A model generated the notes under the pieces. The model did not search any database, had not been told where the DNA came from, and saw nothing but the letters and a program-made list of their open reading frames with translations. Positions 42,279 to 51,838 of a stretch of DNA of 64,000 bases are shown here, piece after piece. This DNA is from Mucilaginibacter lappiensis (lineage in GTDB: Bacteria; Bacteroidota; Bacteroidia; Sphingobacteriales; Sphingobacteriaceae), in the NCBI RefSeq assembly GCF_900155965.1, contig NZ_FTMG01000002.1:124001-188000 (forward strand), written 5' to 3'. The position numbers were made by a program, and so were the translations under genes. Positions within the stretch are counted from its first letter, which is position 1; every line of letters begins with the position of its first letter.

Positions 42279-42709
42279 TGCCCGCTATTCAGTTTTTTGA
42301 AGAAGATATCAGTTATAAACTAAAAAATAAAACCCTTGTGCGGCAATGGATCAAAGATACCATCACCGCCGAGGGTTTTAAACTGAAAGAGCTTACCTAC
42401 GTTTTTTGTTCAGACGCGTACCTGCTGCCTATGAACCAGCAATACCTTGATCATGACACCTATACCGACATTATTACCTTTGATAATTCGGAGATCGAGG
42501 GTGATATCGTAGGAGATATTTTTATTTCTGTGGAGCGGGTACGTGAAAATGCAGCCAAATTTAACATCCCCGAAACTGATGAGCTACATCGTGTAATTAT
42601 ACATGGCGCCTTACATCTGTTGGGCTATACCGATAAAAGTGTTGTTACAAAGAAGAAAATGACACAAAAAGAAGATGAGTATTTGAATAAAAGAACTTTT
42701 AATAGTTAA
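42278..42709 (+). CDS. ybeY: endoribonuclease YbeY (16S rRNA maturation)
   Basis: This 143-aa UPF0054 metalloprotein trims the 3' end of 16S rRNA and helps ribosome quality control. Visible motifs are DTYTDIITFDNSEIEGDIVGDIFISVERV and the zinc site HGALHLLGYTDKS. The first two zinc histidines are present. The third, which is His in the E. coli form HxxxHxxGYxH, is replaced by the DKS segment. From memory, many Bacteroidetes YbeY proteins share this change. Confidence 0.9.
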   Translation: MPAIQFFEEDISYKLKNKTLVRQWIKDTITAEGFKLKELTYVFCSDAYLLPMNQQYLDHDTYTDIITFDNSEIEGDIVGDIFISVERVRENAAKFNIPETDELHRVIIHGALHLLGYTDKSVVTKKKMTQKEDEYLNKRTFNS

Positions 42710-42750
42710 TTTTACTCAAAGAAATTTGTCTCACATCAATTATAAAAACA

Positions 42751-43266
42751 ATGAAATTACTTACTTTAATATTCGCTTTCCTTTTTATTACAGCGCCCTC
42801 ATCCGTGTATGAGTTTAAGCTGAAAAGTATTGACGGTAAAGATTTTACCCTGGCCAAGTATAAAGGCAAAAAAGTACTTATTGTAAATACGGCCTCCAAA
42901 TGCGGCTTTACCAAGCAATACACCGATTTAGAAAAGCTGTCTGAGCAATACAAAGGTAAATTGGTAGTTGTGGGTTTCCCGGCCAATAACTTTGGCGGAC
43001 AGGAGCCAGGTACCAATCAGGATATCAAAACCTTTTGCAAAGAAAACTTCTCGGTAAGCTTCCCAATGAGCGGAAAAGTAAGTGTATTGGGTTTAGATAT
43101 TGATCCGTTATTTCAATACTTGACCACAGCGCCAAACCCCGATTTTACAGGTGATATCAAATGGAACTTTGAAAAATTCCTGATTGACGAAAATGGTAAA
43201 CTAATACACCGGTTCAGGTCACAAACCACACCATTATCACCAGATATTACTAAATATTTGAATTAA
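42751..43266 (+). CDS. glutathione peroxidase-like thiol peroxidase, exported
   Basis: This 171-aa enzyme carries an N-terminal hydrophobic stretch (residues 1-16), probably a signal peptide. The peroxidase core has Cys51 in NTASKCGFT, Gln in FPANNFGGQEPG and Trp in KWNFEKFLI. The active residue is Cys, not selenocysteine, so it likely uses thioredoxin-type donors to reduce peroxides in the periplasm. It is monocistronic, 41 bp after ybeY, and followed by a strong terminator. Confidence 0.92.
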   Translation: MKLLTLIFAFLFITAPSSVYEFKLKSIDGKDFTLAKYKGKKVLIVNTASKCGFTKQYTDLEKLSEQYKGKLVVVGFPANNFGGQEPGTNQDIKTFCKENFSVSFPMSGKVSVLGLDIDPLFQYLTTAPNPDFTGDIKWNFEKFLIDENGKLIHRFRSQTTPLSPDITKYLN

Positions 43267-43290
43267 GACCTTCCTTTTAAAAAGGTAAAG

Positions 43291-43329
43291 AGAGGCTGAT
43301 CATGATTGATGATACAGCCTCTTTTTTTT
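43291..43329 (+). terminator. terminator of the glutathione peroxidase gene
   Basis: AGAGGCTG (43291-43298) and CAGCCTCT pair perfectly, followed by a run of eight T. The loop is long (about 16 nt). A degenerate second copy with a T6 run lies at 43542-43580. Confidence 0.75.
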
Positions 43330-43384
43330 GATTTATTCAGGTATTTAAATGATATATAGCCTCGGATTGGATTTAACTCCATTA

Positions 43385-43495
43385 ACAAAAGTGGGTTTAC
43401 ATGGTTTACACAATTCATGGTTAACATTGATTTATATAATTGATAATCAATTAATTATGTATATTTTTTGAAAAAACATGTAAACCCACTTTTGT
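43385..43495. repeat. 19-bp perfect inverted repeat with 73-nt loop
   Basis: ACAAAAGTGGGTTTACATG (43385-43403) and CATGTAAACCCACTTTTGT (43477-43495) are exact complements. Together with the duplicated terminator-like copies at 43291 and 43542 they make up most of a 434-bp gene-free stretch between glutathione peroxidase and mlaD. This may be a small non-autonomous element or a structured RNA. No gene is seen. Confidence 0.7.
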
Positions 43496-43700
43496 ATAAA
43501 TATTATCGGCTAAATTTCAATTCATAGGTAACACAACACCAAGGCTGGTCAATTTGATTGATGATACAGTTTCTTTTTTGTTCATTTTGTTCACTCAACA
43601 TGCCTGTTTTTTAGGGCTTAATGTATAGTGTTGGTGTATATTATTCTATATAGTTGTATTTGGTTGGTTTGGGTTCGAAAAAGATTAAGTAATATTTTCG

Positions 43701-44489
43701 CTAATTTCCTTTATCCACCTTTTCCTTAGCTGCTTTCTCCTTGTCTTTTTGAGCCTCTTCTTGTACTTTCTTAATAGAATCCTGTTTCGCTTTAGCCGCC
43801 TTTTTCTTTTTATTAAAAAACCCACGGAGTAAAAAATTATGTTGCGCTGCCGTCAGGTCTTCATTTAGGGTATTGGTGGTGGTATGCACATTTTTCATGG
43901 TTGTTTGTGCTTGTTTAACCGTATTTTCGATGTTTTTAGCCATCGCATCGTTATTCAGCAAACGGCCTATACTACCTTTACCATTATTGATCTTACCAAC
44001 AATTTGCGACAGATCTGTAGTTAATGCTTCTGCATTATCGGCAACACGGGTAAGCTTGATTATTATTTTGTCTACATCAACCGGGTTTATAGAACCCAAA
44101 CGCCCACCTTGTTGTACCTCTTCATGACTTGTTATGCCTCCCGGGGCTATCACTACCAGCTTATCACCCATCAACCCATCACTCCCAATACTCATTTTTG
44201 CATCGGTTTTAATAAATTTTTTAACACTGTTATTCAGCGTAAGGTCAACCCTTACCGAGCTATCGGTCACAATGTTGATGGCTTGCACCACCCCGATGTT
44301 GATTCCCGCAAAGCGCACATTATTACCCACTTGCAATCCACTCACATTTTTAAATGTTCCATACAAGTTAAATGTGGAATTGAACAGGCCCTTTCGACTG
44401 CCGATAAAAAAGATACCCAGTACCAATACTACCAAACCGGCAAAGGCAAACAGGCCAATTTTTATTTTTTGTGATGATGTGGTTTTCAT
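43701..44489 (-). CDS. mlaD: MlaD-family (MCE domain) lipid-transport protein
   Basis: The 262-aa protein has an N-terminal membrane helix (residues about 10-30) and one MCE domain (about 40-115: TFKNVSGLQVGNNVRFAGINIGVVQAI and MSIGSDGLMGDKLVVI). A helical segment and a Lys/Glu-rich tail follow. It is the periplasmic substrate-binding part of the Mla-type ABC system that moves phospholipids between membranes. It is encoded last in the mlaE-mlaF-mlaD operon and overlaps mlaF by 4 nt (ATGA). Confidence 0.9.
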   Translation of the reverse strand: MKTTSSQKIKIGLFAFAGLVVLVLGIFFIGSRKGLFNSTFNLYGTFKNVSGLQVGNNVRFAGINIGVVQAINIVTDSSVRVDLTLNNSVKKFIKTDAKMSIGSDGLMGDKLVVIAPGGITSHEEVQQGGRLGSINPVDVDKIIIKLTRVADNAEALTTDLSQIVGKINNGKGSIGRLLNNDAMAKNIENTVKQAQTTMKNVHTTTNTLNEDLTAAQHNFLLRGFFNKKKKAAKAKQDSIKKVQEEAQKDKEKAAKEKVDKGN

Positions 44490-45277
44490 GTCGTTTCGTT
44501 AAAAAATGATCTAACCATTTTGTTATCCGATTTTTGTAACTCTTTATAGGAGCCCTCGGCTATATATTCGCCATCATCCATCACCACAATACGGTCGGCA
44601 GTTATCCTGGCGCATTCCATATCATGTGTAATAATGATAGATGATGTTTTATATTTTTTCTGCATGTTGAGTATTAGCTCACTGATCTCGCGCGAGGTGA
44701 TGGGATCAAGCCCGGTAGTTGGCTCATCATACAGCATAATTTCTGGCTTTACAATAAGCGTTCTGGCCAGGCCTACTCTTTTACGCATCCCGCCCGACAG
44801 GTCTGAGGGGAGCTTATCAATGGCATCCAGCAAGCCAACGCCATCCAATACTTCTTCTACCCGCTTATCTATTTCTTGCTGATCATTAAGCTTTAATACA
44901 CGGGTTAATGGAAACTCCAGGTTCTCCCGTACGGTCATAGAATCATATAAAGCACCGCTTTGAAACAAAAACCCGATCTTCATTCGCAGTTGTTTCAATT
45001 CATCATCATTCATTTCGGCAACATTTTGTCCAAAAACTGTCAAATCACCCGCATCCGGTTTTAGCAGGCCTACAATACATTGTATGGTTACCGATTTCCC
45101 CGAACCTGATTTACCCAAAACCACCATATTCTCTCCCCTTTTCAGGTCGAAGGTGATGTTTTTCAATACCTCGTTATCCACGAATCCAACTTTTATGCCT
45201 TTGGCGTGTATAACCACCTCATCTTTTTGGGTTGATGCCGGTTTTTTAGGGCTGATATTTCCGTTTGTTGCTTTCAT
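44486..45277 (-). CDS. mlaF: MlaF-type ABC transporter ATPase
   Basis: This 263-aa ATPase has Walker A GKSGSGKSV, signature LSGGMRKRVGLARTL, Walker B IMLYDEPTTGLDPITS and H-loop IIITHDMECA. An N-terminal extension of about 20 residues is rich in Lys and Pro. It drives retrograde or anterograde phospholipid transport with MlaE and MlaD. It starts 1 nt after the mlaE stop and overlaps mlaD at its end. Confidence 0.94.
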   Translation of the reverse strand: MKATNGNISPKKPASTQKDEVVIHAKGIKVGFVDNEVLKNITFDLKRGENMVVLGKSGSGKSVTIQCIVGLLKPDAGDLTVFGQNVAEMNDDELKQLRMKIGFLFQSGALYDSMTVRENLEFPLTRVLKLNDQQEIDKRVEEVLDGVGLLDAIDKLPSDLSGGMRKRVGLARTLIVKPEIMLYDEPTTGLDPITSREISELILNMQKKYKTSSIIITHDMECARITADRIVVMDDGEYIAEGSYKELQKSDNKMVRSFFNETT

Positions 45278-45278
45278 C

Positions 45279-46055
45279 TTATTTATAAAATAACAAACTG
45301 GTGATCTGAACGGCTATAGCATCAATAACAAATATCCACAGGGAAGCAGTAACCACAGCCGAATTAGCAGCGATACCCACACTCTCGGTACCCTTATTGG
45401 AGTGATAGCCTTTATAGCAGCCAACAAAACCTATCGCAAAGCCAAAAAATATGGTTTTCACAACGGCCGGTAAAAAGTCGGAAAAGTCAAGTGAGGCAAT
45501 ACATTTATGAAAATAAAGAGGAAGGCTGATATTATCTGTAATATTCAAGGCCAGGAAGCCCCCAAACAAGCCTATAACGTCGCCAATAACAGCCAGGAGG
45601 GGCACCATAAGGCTGGTTGCTAAAATTCGCGTAACAACGAGGTATTGCAGCGGATTGGCTCCTGATACTTCCATGGCATCTATCTGCTCGGTAACCTTCA
45701 TGCTACCCAGCTCGGCTCCAATACTCGAGGCTATTTTACCCGCACAGATGATAGCCGTAATAACGGGACCTATTTCGCGAATAAAAGATACGGTTAGTGT
45801 TTTAGGCAGCATACTCTCAGCCCCAAGCGCTACTATAGATGGCCGGAGCTGTACAACTAAAACCAGCCCCATGATAAAGGAGGTAATACCTACCAACATC
45901 ATGGAGCGGTAACCTATTTCATAACATTGCCGCACAAACTCCGACCATTCAAAGCTGCCGGTAAATATATTTCTGAAAAAACGGGCAAAGAAAACGCATT
46001 GCTCACCAATGTCTTCAGCCCACTTTCTCCATCCGGTAATTGCTTGTTCTGCCAT
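45279..46055 (-). CDS. mlaE: MlaE-type ABC permease
   Basis: This 258-aa membrane protein has about five helices. The MlaE hallmark region is present (RSMMLVGITSFIMGLVLVVQLRP, then FIREIGPVITAIICAGKIASSIGAELGSMKVTEQIDAMEV). It forms the inner-membrane channel of the Mla lipid transporter and is the first gene of the mlaEFD operon. No MlaB or MlaC homologue is seen next to it. Confidence 0.94.
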   Translation of the reverse strand: MAEQAITGWRKWAEDIGEQCVFFARFFRNIFTGSFEWSEFVRQCYEIGYRSMMLVGITSFIMGLVLVVQLRPSIVALGAESMLPKTLTVSFIREIGPVITAIICAGKIASSIGAELGSMKVTEQIDAMEVSGANPLQYLVVTRILATSLMVPLLAVIGDVIGLFGGFLALNITDNISLPLYFHKCIASLDFSDFLPAVVKTIFFGFAIGFVGCYKGYHSNKGTESVGIAANSAVVTASLWIFVIDAIAVQITSLLFYK

Positions 46056-46147
46056 AAGTTACGTCAACTAATTGTCAGGGGTACAACAAAGTTTTACCCT
46101 TTTGTTTTGCAGTTCAAGAAAATTAACCTTTGGTTCGGCTTGCAGAT

Positions 46148-46858
46148 TTATGACATTGGTACATCAATGATCAGGAAACGGGAAAATTCTTCGGGTTCAA
46201 TTGTAAATGAACTGGTATCATAAACGCCCAGCGCATCTCTTTTGTTTAAAACAGCACTGTTTATTTTGACAGAACCTTCAATAACAAACAGATAAGCGCC
46301 ATTCCCTGCTGTCTTTATATCGTAATTTACCTGGGTGCCTGCTTCAAAATCACCCATGCTAAAAGTGGCATCCTGGTTTAACCAAAGGGTGTCAGGGCTC
46401 TTTACCGGCGATATCAATGTAGTAAGCCGATTTGTCTTTAAAAGTGGCTTAAAGTCCTTTTGATCATAGCGTGGTTGTATGTCCCGTTCTTTAGGGAAAA
46501 GCCATATCTGCAAGGTTTTAGCATCTTCTGTACGTGAAGCATTATACTCAGAATGATAAACCCCGGTTCCTGCCGACATAACCTGAACCTCACCTGCACG
46601 AATTACGCCGGTGTTGCCTATACTATCCTTATGCTCCAACCCTCCTTCCAACGGGATGGTTATGATTTCCATATTATCATGCGGGTGTGTGCCAAAGCCT
46701 GTACCGCCAGCAATAATATCATCATTTAATACCCTTAATACGCCGAAATTAACTTTGTTGGGGTCGTGATATGATGCAAAGCTGAATGAAAAGTTAGCTT
46801 TTAACCAGCCAAGGTTATTTTTTCCACGTTCATTTTCGGGATAAAATATAGTTTTCAT
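46148..46858 (-). CDS. pirin-family bicupin protein
   Basis: This 236-aa pirin-like protein has the metal-binding cupin segment GFGTHPHDNMEIITIPLEGGLEHKDS (two His, one His and Glu in the usual spacing), then GEVQVMSAGTGVYHSEYN. The second cupin half is shorter. Relatives such as YhhW act as quercetinases; regulatory roles are also known. It is monocistronic. The metal site is intact, but its substrate is not predictable. Confidence 0.9.
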   Translation of the reverse strand: MKTIFYPENERGKNNLGWLKANFSFSFASYHDPNKVNFGVLRVLNDDIIAGGTGFGTHPHDNMEIITIPLEGGLEHKDSIGNTGVIRAGEVQVMSAGTGVYHSEYNASRTEDAKTLQIWLFPKERDIQPRYDQKDFKPLLKTNRLTTLISPVKSPDTLWLNQDATFSMGDFEAGTQVNYDIKTAGNGAYLFVIEGSVKINSAVLNKRDALGVYDTSSFTIEPEEFSRFLIIDVPMS

Positions 46859-46943
46859 GATATTTTCCTATTTATATGTTTAAACATACAATTCTTATTC
46901 CACAATTTATTTATGTGTATTTTTGCAAAAAATTGTGCGCACT

Positions 46944-47598
46944 ATGGCAAATAAGGCTATTATTGCAGGTTCGAGCGGACTAATTGGCAGTAATTTACTG
47001 GATTTTACTACGAGAGGATTTTTATGATGAAGTTTTAATTCTGGTTAGAAAAGAATTACCCATACAACATCCTAAATTGACTCAATTGGTGGTGGATTTT
47101 GATCAGCTGGAGAGTTATTCCAGTGCCATAACCGGCCATGCTATATTTTGCTGCCTGGGTACAACCAGGCATAAAACGCCAGACAGGACTGTGTATCACA
47201 AAATTGATCACGATTATCCTTTGCAACTGGCTAAACTGGCCCAGAAAAATGGTGTTCAGCAATATCATCTTGTTTCCTCCATAGGGGCCAACAAAACGTC
47301 TTCTACTTTTTATATCAAAACAAAGGGTGAATTAGAAGCCGATATTCAACGAGTTGGTATACCCGCTTTGCATATCTATCGCCCATCACTATTAACTGGC
47401 GAAAGACAAGAAAAACGGGCGGAAGAAAAAATAGTGACTGCGCTATATAAAATAATAGAGCCTTTACTATTTGGGGGCTTAAAAAAGTACAAAAGCATTC
47501 CTGCTGCAAAAGTAGCATCGGCTATGTACAAACAATCAATGCATACTAACACGGGCTTGTTTATATATGAGTCTGACAAAATAAAAGAACTATCGTGA
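46944..47598 (+). pseudogene. NAD(P)H-binding oxidoreductase (HTATIP2-like SDR), frameshifted near the start
   Basis: The ATG at 46944 starts a clean Rossmann N terminus (IIAGSSGLIGSNLLD), but this frame stops at 47026 in ATGAGG-like sequence. From about 47005 a second frame carries ILLREDFYDEVLILVRKE, IFCCLGTTRHKT and YHLVSSIGANKTSSTFYIKTKGELE to the end at 47598. The join needs one inserted or two deleted bases in CTGGATTTTACTACG. The rest is full-length for the HTATIP2/YbjT group. It may be a recent mutation or a sequencing error, since the neighbours are intact. Confidence 0.7.
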
Positions 47599-49460
47599 GC
47601 ACTTACATTTCTGCTGAAAATCTTGGTCATCAATTTCATGACAACTGGCTGTTTAAAAATATAACCATCGGTATAAACCGTGGCCGCAGGGTTGCGCTGG
47701 TGGGTGTGAATGGCGCGGGTAAATCTACCCTGCTTAAATTACTGGCCGGTCACCTCAAACCTACCGAAGGGAAGGTGGTTCAGAGCCGAGACTTGAACAT
47801 GGGTTATCTGGAGCAGGACCCTGGTTTTAAAGATGCGGTAACCATCAGTGATTATATTTTTCATGCCGATGATGTGCAGCAGCAACTGATCCGTAAATAT
47901 GAGGAGCTTCTGGAAAACGAGCCCGACAATTCCAAGGCCATTGAAAAGGTGATGGAAGAGATGAGTGATGTTGATGCCTGGGAGTATGAGTACAAGATCA
48001 AGACTATTTTGGGCCGGTTAGATATCCATCACCTGAACCAAAAGATCAATACACTATCTGGCGGACAAAAGAAACGTTTAGCCTTGGCTAAGCTATTGAT
48101 TGAAGACCCGGACATTTATATTCTGGATGAGCCCACCAACCACCTGGATATTGATACCATAGAGTGGCTGGAGAAATTACTGACCGAAGGAAACAAAACC
48201 ATTTTGATGGTTACACACGACAGGTATTTCCTGGATAACGTATGTAACGAAATATTAGAGATAGACCGAGGCAAAATACAACCCTATAATGGTAGCTATG
48301 GATACTATCTGGAAAAGAAAGCAGAACGCGATGCTGCAGACGAAGCCACTTTCCAAAAAAACAGCAATCTGCTTCGCAAGGAGTTGGAATGGATGCGCAG
48401 GCAGCCTCAGGCACGCGGAACAAAATCAAAAGCCCGTATTGATGCCTACTATGACCTGGAAGACAAAACTAAAAGTGGTGGCATACGTGAAAAGGTTGAA
48501 CTGAGTGTAAAAACAGCACGCCAGGGTAACAAGATCATGGAGATGGAACATCTTTATAAATCATTCAACGATCATACCTTTATTAAGGACTTTAATTACG
48601 TATTTAAAAAGGGCGATCGCATTGGTTTAGCTGGCCGCAATGGTAGTGGTAAGTCAACATTACTTAACCTCATTACTGGAGGTTTACAGCCAGATAAAGG
48701 AACGGTAGTAAAAGGAGAAACTACCGTATTGGGGTATTTTCATCAATCAGGTATTAAATTCAAGGAAGATGAGCGTGTAATTGATATTGTAAAAAACGTT
48801 GCCGAGTTCATCACCATGGCCGATGGTAAAACTATCTCTGCTTCTGCCCTGCTTACTTTATTCCTGTTTCCACCGGCAAAACAATATGGTTTTATATCTA
48901 AATTGAGCGGTGGCGAAAAGAAACGCTTGCAGTTAATGAGTATTCTGATGAAGAATCCTAATTTCCTGATACTGGATGAGCCTACCAATGATCTGGATAT
49001 TGATACCCTAAACGTATTAGAAGAGTTTTTAACCAATTACACGGGCGTATTAATGATTGTATCGCACGATAGGTATTTGTTAGATAAACTAACCGATCAA
49101 CTATTCATTATGGAAGATGGCGGTCAGGTGCGTATTTATAATGGCAATTACTCCTCTTATCGTATTGATCTGGAAGAAGAGAAACAACAGGCTAAAAAGC
49201 CAGCCCCTGTTGCTCCTACTACAGTTACTGCCCCTAAAAAAAGCAAATTAAGTTTTAAGGAAGCTAAAGAACTGGAAACAACAGAAGCAGAAATACAAGC
49301 TATAGAAATACAGATAAAAGATAAAACCGAGCAGTTAAATACTACAGGTATAGCTCCTATAAAACTGAATGAGATACTGGCCGAAATTGAAATTCTGAAT
49401 AGAAAACTGGATGCTAAAAGCATGCGCTGGATGGAGCTAACCGAATTAAACGAGTCCTAG
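47595..49460 (+). CDS. ABC-F family ATPase (ribosome-associated)
   Basis: This 621-aa soluble protein has two ABC domains and no membrane part. Domain 1 has GVNGAGKSTLLKLL, LSGGQKKRLALA and DIYILDEPTNHLD. Domain 2 has GRNGSGKSTLLNLI, LSGGEKKRLQL and FLILDEPTNDLD. The ABC-F linker and a C-terminal coiled coil (residues about 545-620) are present. The protein acts on the ribosome, either as a translation factor (Uup/EttA-like) or as an antibiotic-protection factor. Its GTG start overlaps the upstream stop (GTGA). Confidence 0.92.
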   Translation: MSTYISAENLGHQFHDNWLFKNITIGINRGRRVALVGVNGAGKSTLLKLLAGHLKPTEGKVVQSRDLNMGYLEQDPGFKDAVTISDYIFHADDVQQQLIRKYEELLENEPDNSKAIEKVMEEMSDVDAWEYEYKIKTILGRLDIHHLNQKINTLSGGQKKRLALAKLLIEDPDIYILDEPTNHLDIDTIEWLEKLLTEGNKTILMVTHDRYFLDNVCNEILEIDRGKIQPYNGSYGYYLEKKAERDAADEATFQKNSNLLRKELEWMRRQPQARGTKSKARIDAYYDLEDKTKSGGIREKVELSVKTARQGNKIMEMEHLYKSFNDHTFIKDFNYVFKKGDRIGLAGRNGSGKSTLLNLITGGLQPDKGTVVKGETTVLGYFHQSGIKFKEDERVIDIVKNVAEFITMADGKTISASALLTLFLFPPAKQYGFISKLSGGEKKRLQLMSILMKNPNFLILDEPTNDLDIDTLNVLEEFLTNYTGVLMIVSHDRYLLDKLTDQLFIMEDGGQVRIYNGNYSSYRIDLEEEKQQAKKPAPVAPTTVTAPKKSKLSFKEAKELETTEAEIQAIEIQIKDKTEQLNTTGIAPIKLNEILAEIEILNRKLDAKSMRWMELTELNES

Positions 49461-49461
49461 T

Positions 49462-49707
49462 ATGAAAACATCAGATATTATTGCTTCTGTAGGTGTGATT
49501 ATCCTTTTGATCGCTTTTTTGTTAAATTTATCTAACAAATTATCAGCCGAAAGTAAGACATACAAGCTCATGAACTTTATTGGAGCAGGCACTTGCTGTT
49601 ATGCTTCTTATATGGTTAGTTTTTATCCATTTGTGGTATTAGAGGGTGTATGGGGCTTTGTAGCTTTAATATCATTATTAAAGGTTCCACGTGGAACATC
49701 AGTATAG
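49462..49707 (+). CDS. small membrane protein (CBU_0592-like)
   Basis: The 81-aa protein has two or three membrane helices (VGVIILLIAFLLNL, MNFIGAGTCCYASYMV, FVVLEGVWGFVALISLL) and no soluble domain. It starts 1 nt after the ABC-F stop. Its last residues, VPRGTSV, are encoded by the first parS-like site (49683-49698), so the gene end and the DNA site overlap. Function is unknown. Confidence 0.75.
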   Translation: MKTSDIIASVGVIILLIAFLLNLSNKLSAESKTYKLMNFIGAGTCCYASYMVSFYPFVVLEGVWGFVALISLLKVPRGTSV

Positions 49708-49849
49708 ATTGAATAATTTTGTATTCTATTATTCGAATCAAACTAAAAAAATCTAATGTTCCACGTGGAACATTAGTAATAAATAAGATCACCAAATCGC
49801 TTGTTTCAAGCATAATTGACTATAAGATCATAATGTTCCACGTGGAACA
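49683..49849. other. cluster of three parS-like (ParB-binding) sites
   Basis: TGTTCCACGTGGAACA occurs perfectly at 49757-49772 and 49834-49849, and with one change (GGTTCCACGTGGAACA) at 49683-49698. The 16-bp palindrome fits the parS consensus TGTTNCACGTGNAACA. Sites are about 75 bp apart, and the last one ends just before the mnmG ribosome site. ParB/Spo0J is known to load at such sites near the replication origin. Confidence 0.88.
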
Positions 49850-49860
49850 TGGAGGTAAAA

Positions 49861-51723
49861 ATGTTTAAGAAATATAATGTAATAGTTGTTGGTGCAGGCC
49901 ATGCCGGCTGTGAAGCTGCTGCTGCTGCTGCCAACCTGGGATCATCTGTATTGCTCATTACCATGAATATGGGCACCATTGCACAGATGAGTTGTAACCC
50001 TGCTATGGGCGGAGTTGCCAAGGGACAAATAGTTCGCGAGATAGATGCTTTAGGTGGTTATTCAGGCATTATTACAGACAAAACTTCCATCCAATTCCGC
50101 ATGCTGAACCAATCAAAAGGTCCTGCTATGTGGAGTCCCAGAGCTCAAAGCGACCGTATGCGTTTTGCAGAAGAGTGGCGCTTAGCACTGGAAAGAACTC
50201 CTAATGTCGACTTCTGGCAGGATACTGTTACCTCCCTTTTAGTAAAGGATAATTCCATCAAAGGGGTACGTACTTCTATCGGTGTAGAAATAGAAGCCGA
50301 TGCTGTGGTATTAACCAATGGTACCTTTTTAAATGGTGTGATTCATATAGGCGAAAAGAAGTTTGGCGGTGGCAGATCCGGTGAAAAATCAGCTACCGGC
50401 TTAACCGAACAGCTAGTTAAATTAGGTTTTGATTCAGGCAGAATGAAGACCGGTACACCTCCACGTGTTGATGGTCGTAGCCTTAACTATAGCCTCATGG
50501 AAGAGCAATGGGGCGACGAAGAACGTGGCCGCTTCTCGTTTACCGATGTTGATATGATCCAAGAACAACGCTGCTGCTGGATCACTTATACCAATACCAA
50601 AGTACACGAAACTTTAAAAGAAGGCTTTGAAAGATCCCCAATGTTTACCGGGCGGATTAAAGGATTAGGTCCGCGTTATTGTCCTTCTATTGAAGATAAA
50701 ATAAACCGTTTTGCCGAACGTGACCGCCACCAGATATTTGTTGAACCCGAAGGATTAAACACTGTTGAAATTTATGTAAATGGATTCTCAACCTCCTTAC
50801 CAGAGGATGTACAATACAAAGCACTTACCCAAATACCCGGTTTTGAGAACGCCAAAATGTTTCGCCCGGGTTATGCCATAGAGTATGATTACTTCCCACC
50901 TACCCAATTAGGTTTAACTTTAGAGACAAAATTGATCAGCAACCTGTACTTTGCCGGACAGATTAATGGTACCACCGGTTATGAAGAAGCAGCATCCCAA
51001 GGGTTCATGGCTGGCATCAACGCACACCAAAAACTCAATGATAAACATGAGTTGATATTGAAAAGATCAGAGTCATACATCGGTGTTTTAATAGATGACC
51101 TGGTAACCAAAGGGACTGAAGAACCTTATCGTATGTTTACTTCCAGGGCCGAACATCGTTTACTATTGCGTCAGGACAATGCCGACATCAGGCTTAGTCC
51201 TATGGGTCATGAATTGGGATTGATCAACGATGAGCGCTTAGAAAAAGTAAAACAAAAGGTTAAAAACTCCGATGATATTGTTGCTTACACCAGGAGCAAA
51301 TCAATAGATCCATCAAATGTGAATGGCTTATTGGATGACTTGGGTACTAGTACCCTATCGCAAAGTGCCAAACTCTTTAATTTATTAAGTCGCCCGCAAG
51401 TAGGTTTCAACGATCTTAAAAAAGTAGATGAACCCTTGGCCGAATTATTATCAGCTTATGATAAAGAAACTGTGGAGCAGGCTGAAATAAAAATCAAATA
51501 TGAGAGTTACTTTATAAAAGAAATGGAAATTGTTGATCGCATGAAAAAAATGGAAGACAGGGAAATCAATCCGGAGTTTGATTATCACACCCTGGTATCA
51601 CTTTCAAAAGAAGCACGCGAAAAACTGATGAAGATAAAACCACGCACTTTAGGTCAGGCTTCCCGAATTTCGGGGGTATCACCGTCTGATATTTCAGTTT
51701 TGATGGTTCATGTCTCCAGATAA
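49861..51723 (+). CDS. mnmG: tRNA uridine-5-carboxymethylaminomethyl modification enzyme MnmG (GidA)
   Basis: The ATG at 49861 is chosen because a GGAGGT ribosome site lies 10 nt before it; the earlier ATG at 49849 is part of the parS site. The product is 620 aa. The FAD motif [19 protein letters not shown] starts at about residue 7. [11 protein letters not shown], the [10 protein letters not shown] block and the [14 protein letters not shown] block are intact, as is the C-terminal helical domain. With MnmE it modifies U34 of tRNAs. In many bacteria gidA lies close to oriC, as the parS sites here suggest too. Confidence 0.97.
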   Translation: MFKKYNVIVVGAGHAGCEAAAAAANLGSSVLLITMNMGTIAQMSCNPAMGGVAKGQIVREIDALGGYSGIITDKTSIQFRMLNQSKGPAMWSPRAQSDRMRFAEEWRLALERTPNVDFWQDTVTSLLVKDNSIKGVRTSIGVEIEADAVVLTNGTFLNGVIHIGEKKFGGGRSGEKSATGLTEQLVKLGFDSGRMKTGTPPRVDGRSLNYSLMEEQWGDEERGRFSFTDVDMIQEQRCCWITYTNTKVHETLKEGFERSPMFTGRIKGLGPRYCPSIEDKINRFAERDRHQIFVEPEGLNTVEIYVNGFSTSLPEDVQYKALTQIPGFENAKMFRPGYAIEYDYFPPTQLGLTLETKLISNLYFAGQINGTTGYEEAASQGFMAGINAHQKLNDKHELILKRSESYIGVLIDDLVTKGTEEPYRMFTSRAEHRLLLRQDNADIRLSPMGHELGLINDERLEKVKQKVKNSDDIVAYTRSKSIDPSNVNGLLDDLGTSTLSQSAKLFNLLSRPQVGFNDLKKVDEPLAELLSAYDKETVEQAEIKIKYESYFIKEMEIVDRMKKMEDREINPEFDYHTLVSLSKEAREKLMKIKPRTLGQASRISGVSPSDISVLMVHVSR

Positions 51724-51838
51724 ACTATAACTTATTGATAATAAATACTTTATAAAATATTGTTTTAGATCAATTATTTTCATTTTTTAATATCGTAGCT
51801 CATAAAACTATAAAAATCGCTTATATCGCCTAAAAACC

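Noticed and set aside
43385..43495. Possible CRISPR-like repeat pair
   Set aside because: There are only two units, they are inverted and not direct, and there is no spacer series or cas gene.
45335..45345. Possible fourth DnaA box in mlaE
   Set aside because: It matches eight of nine bases only and stands alone, 10 kb from the cluster.
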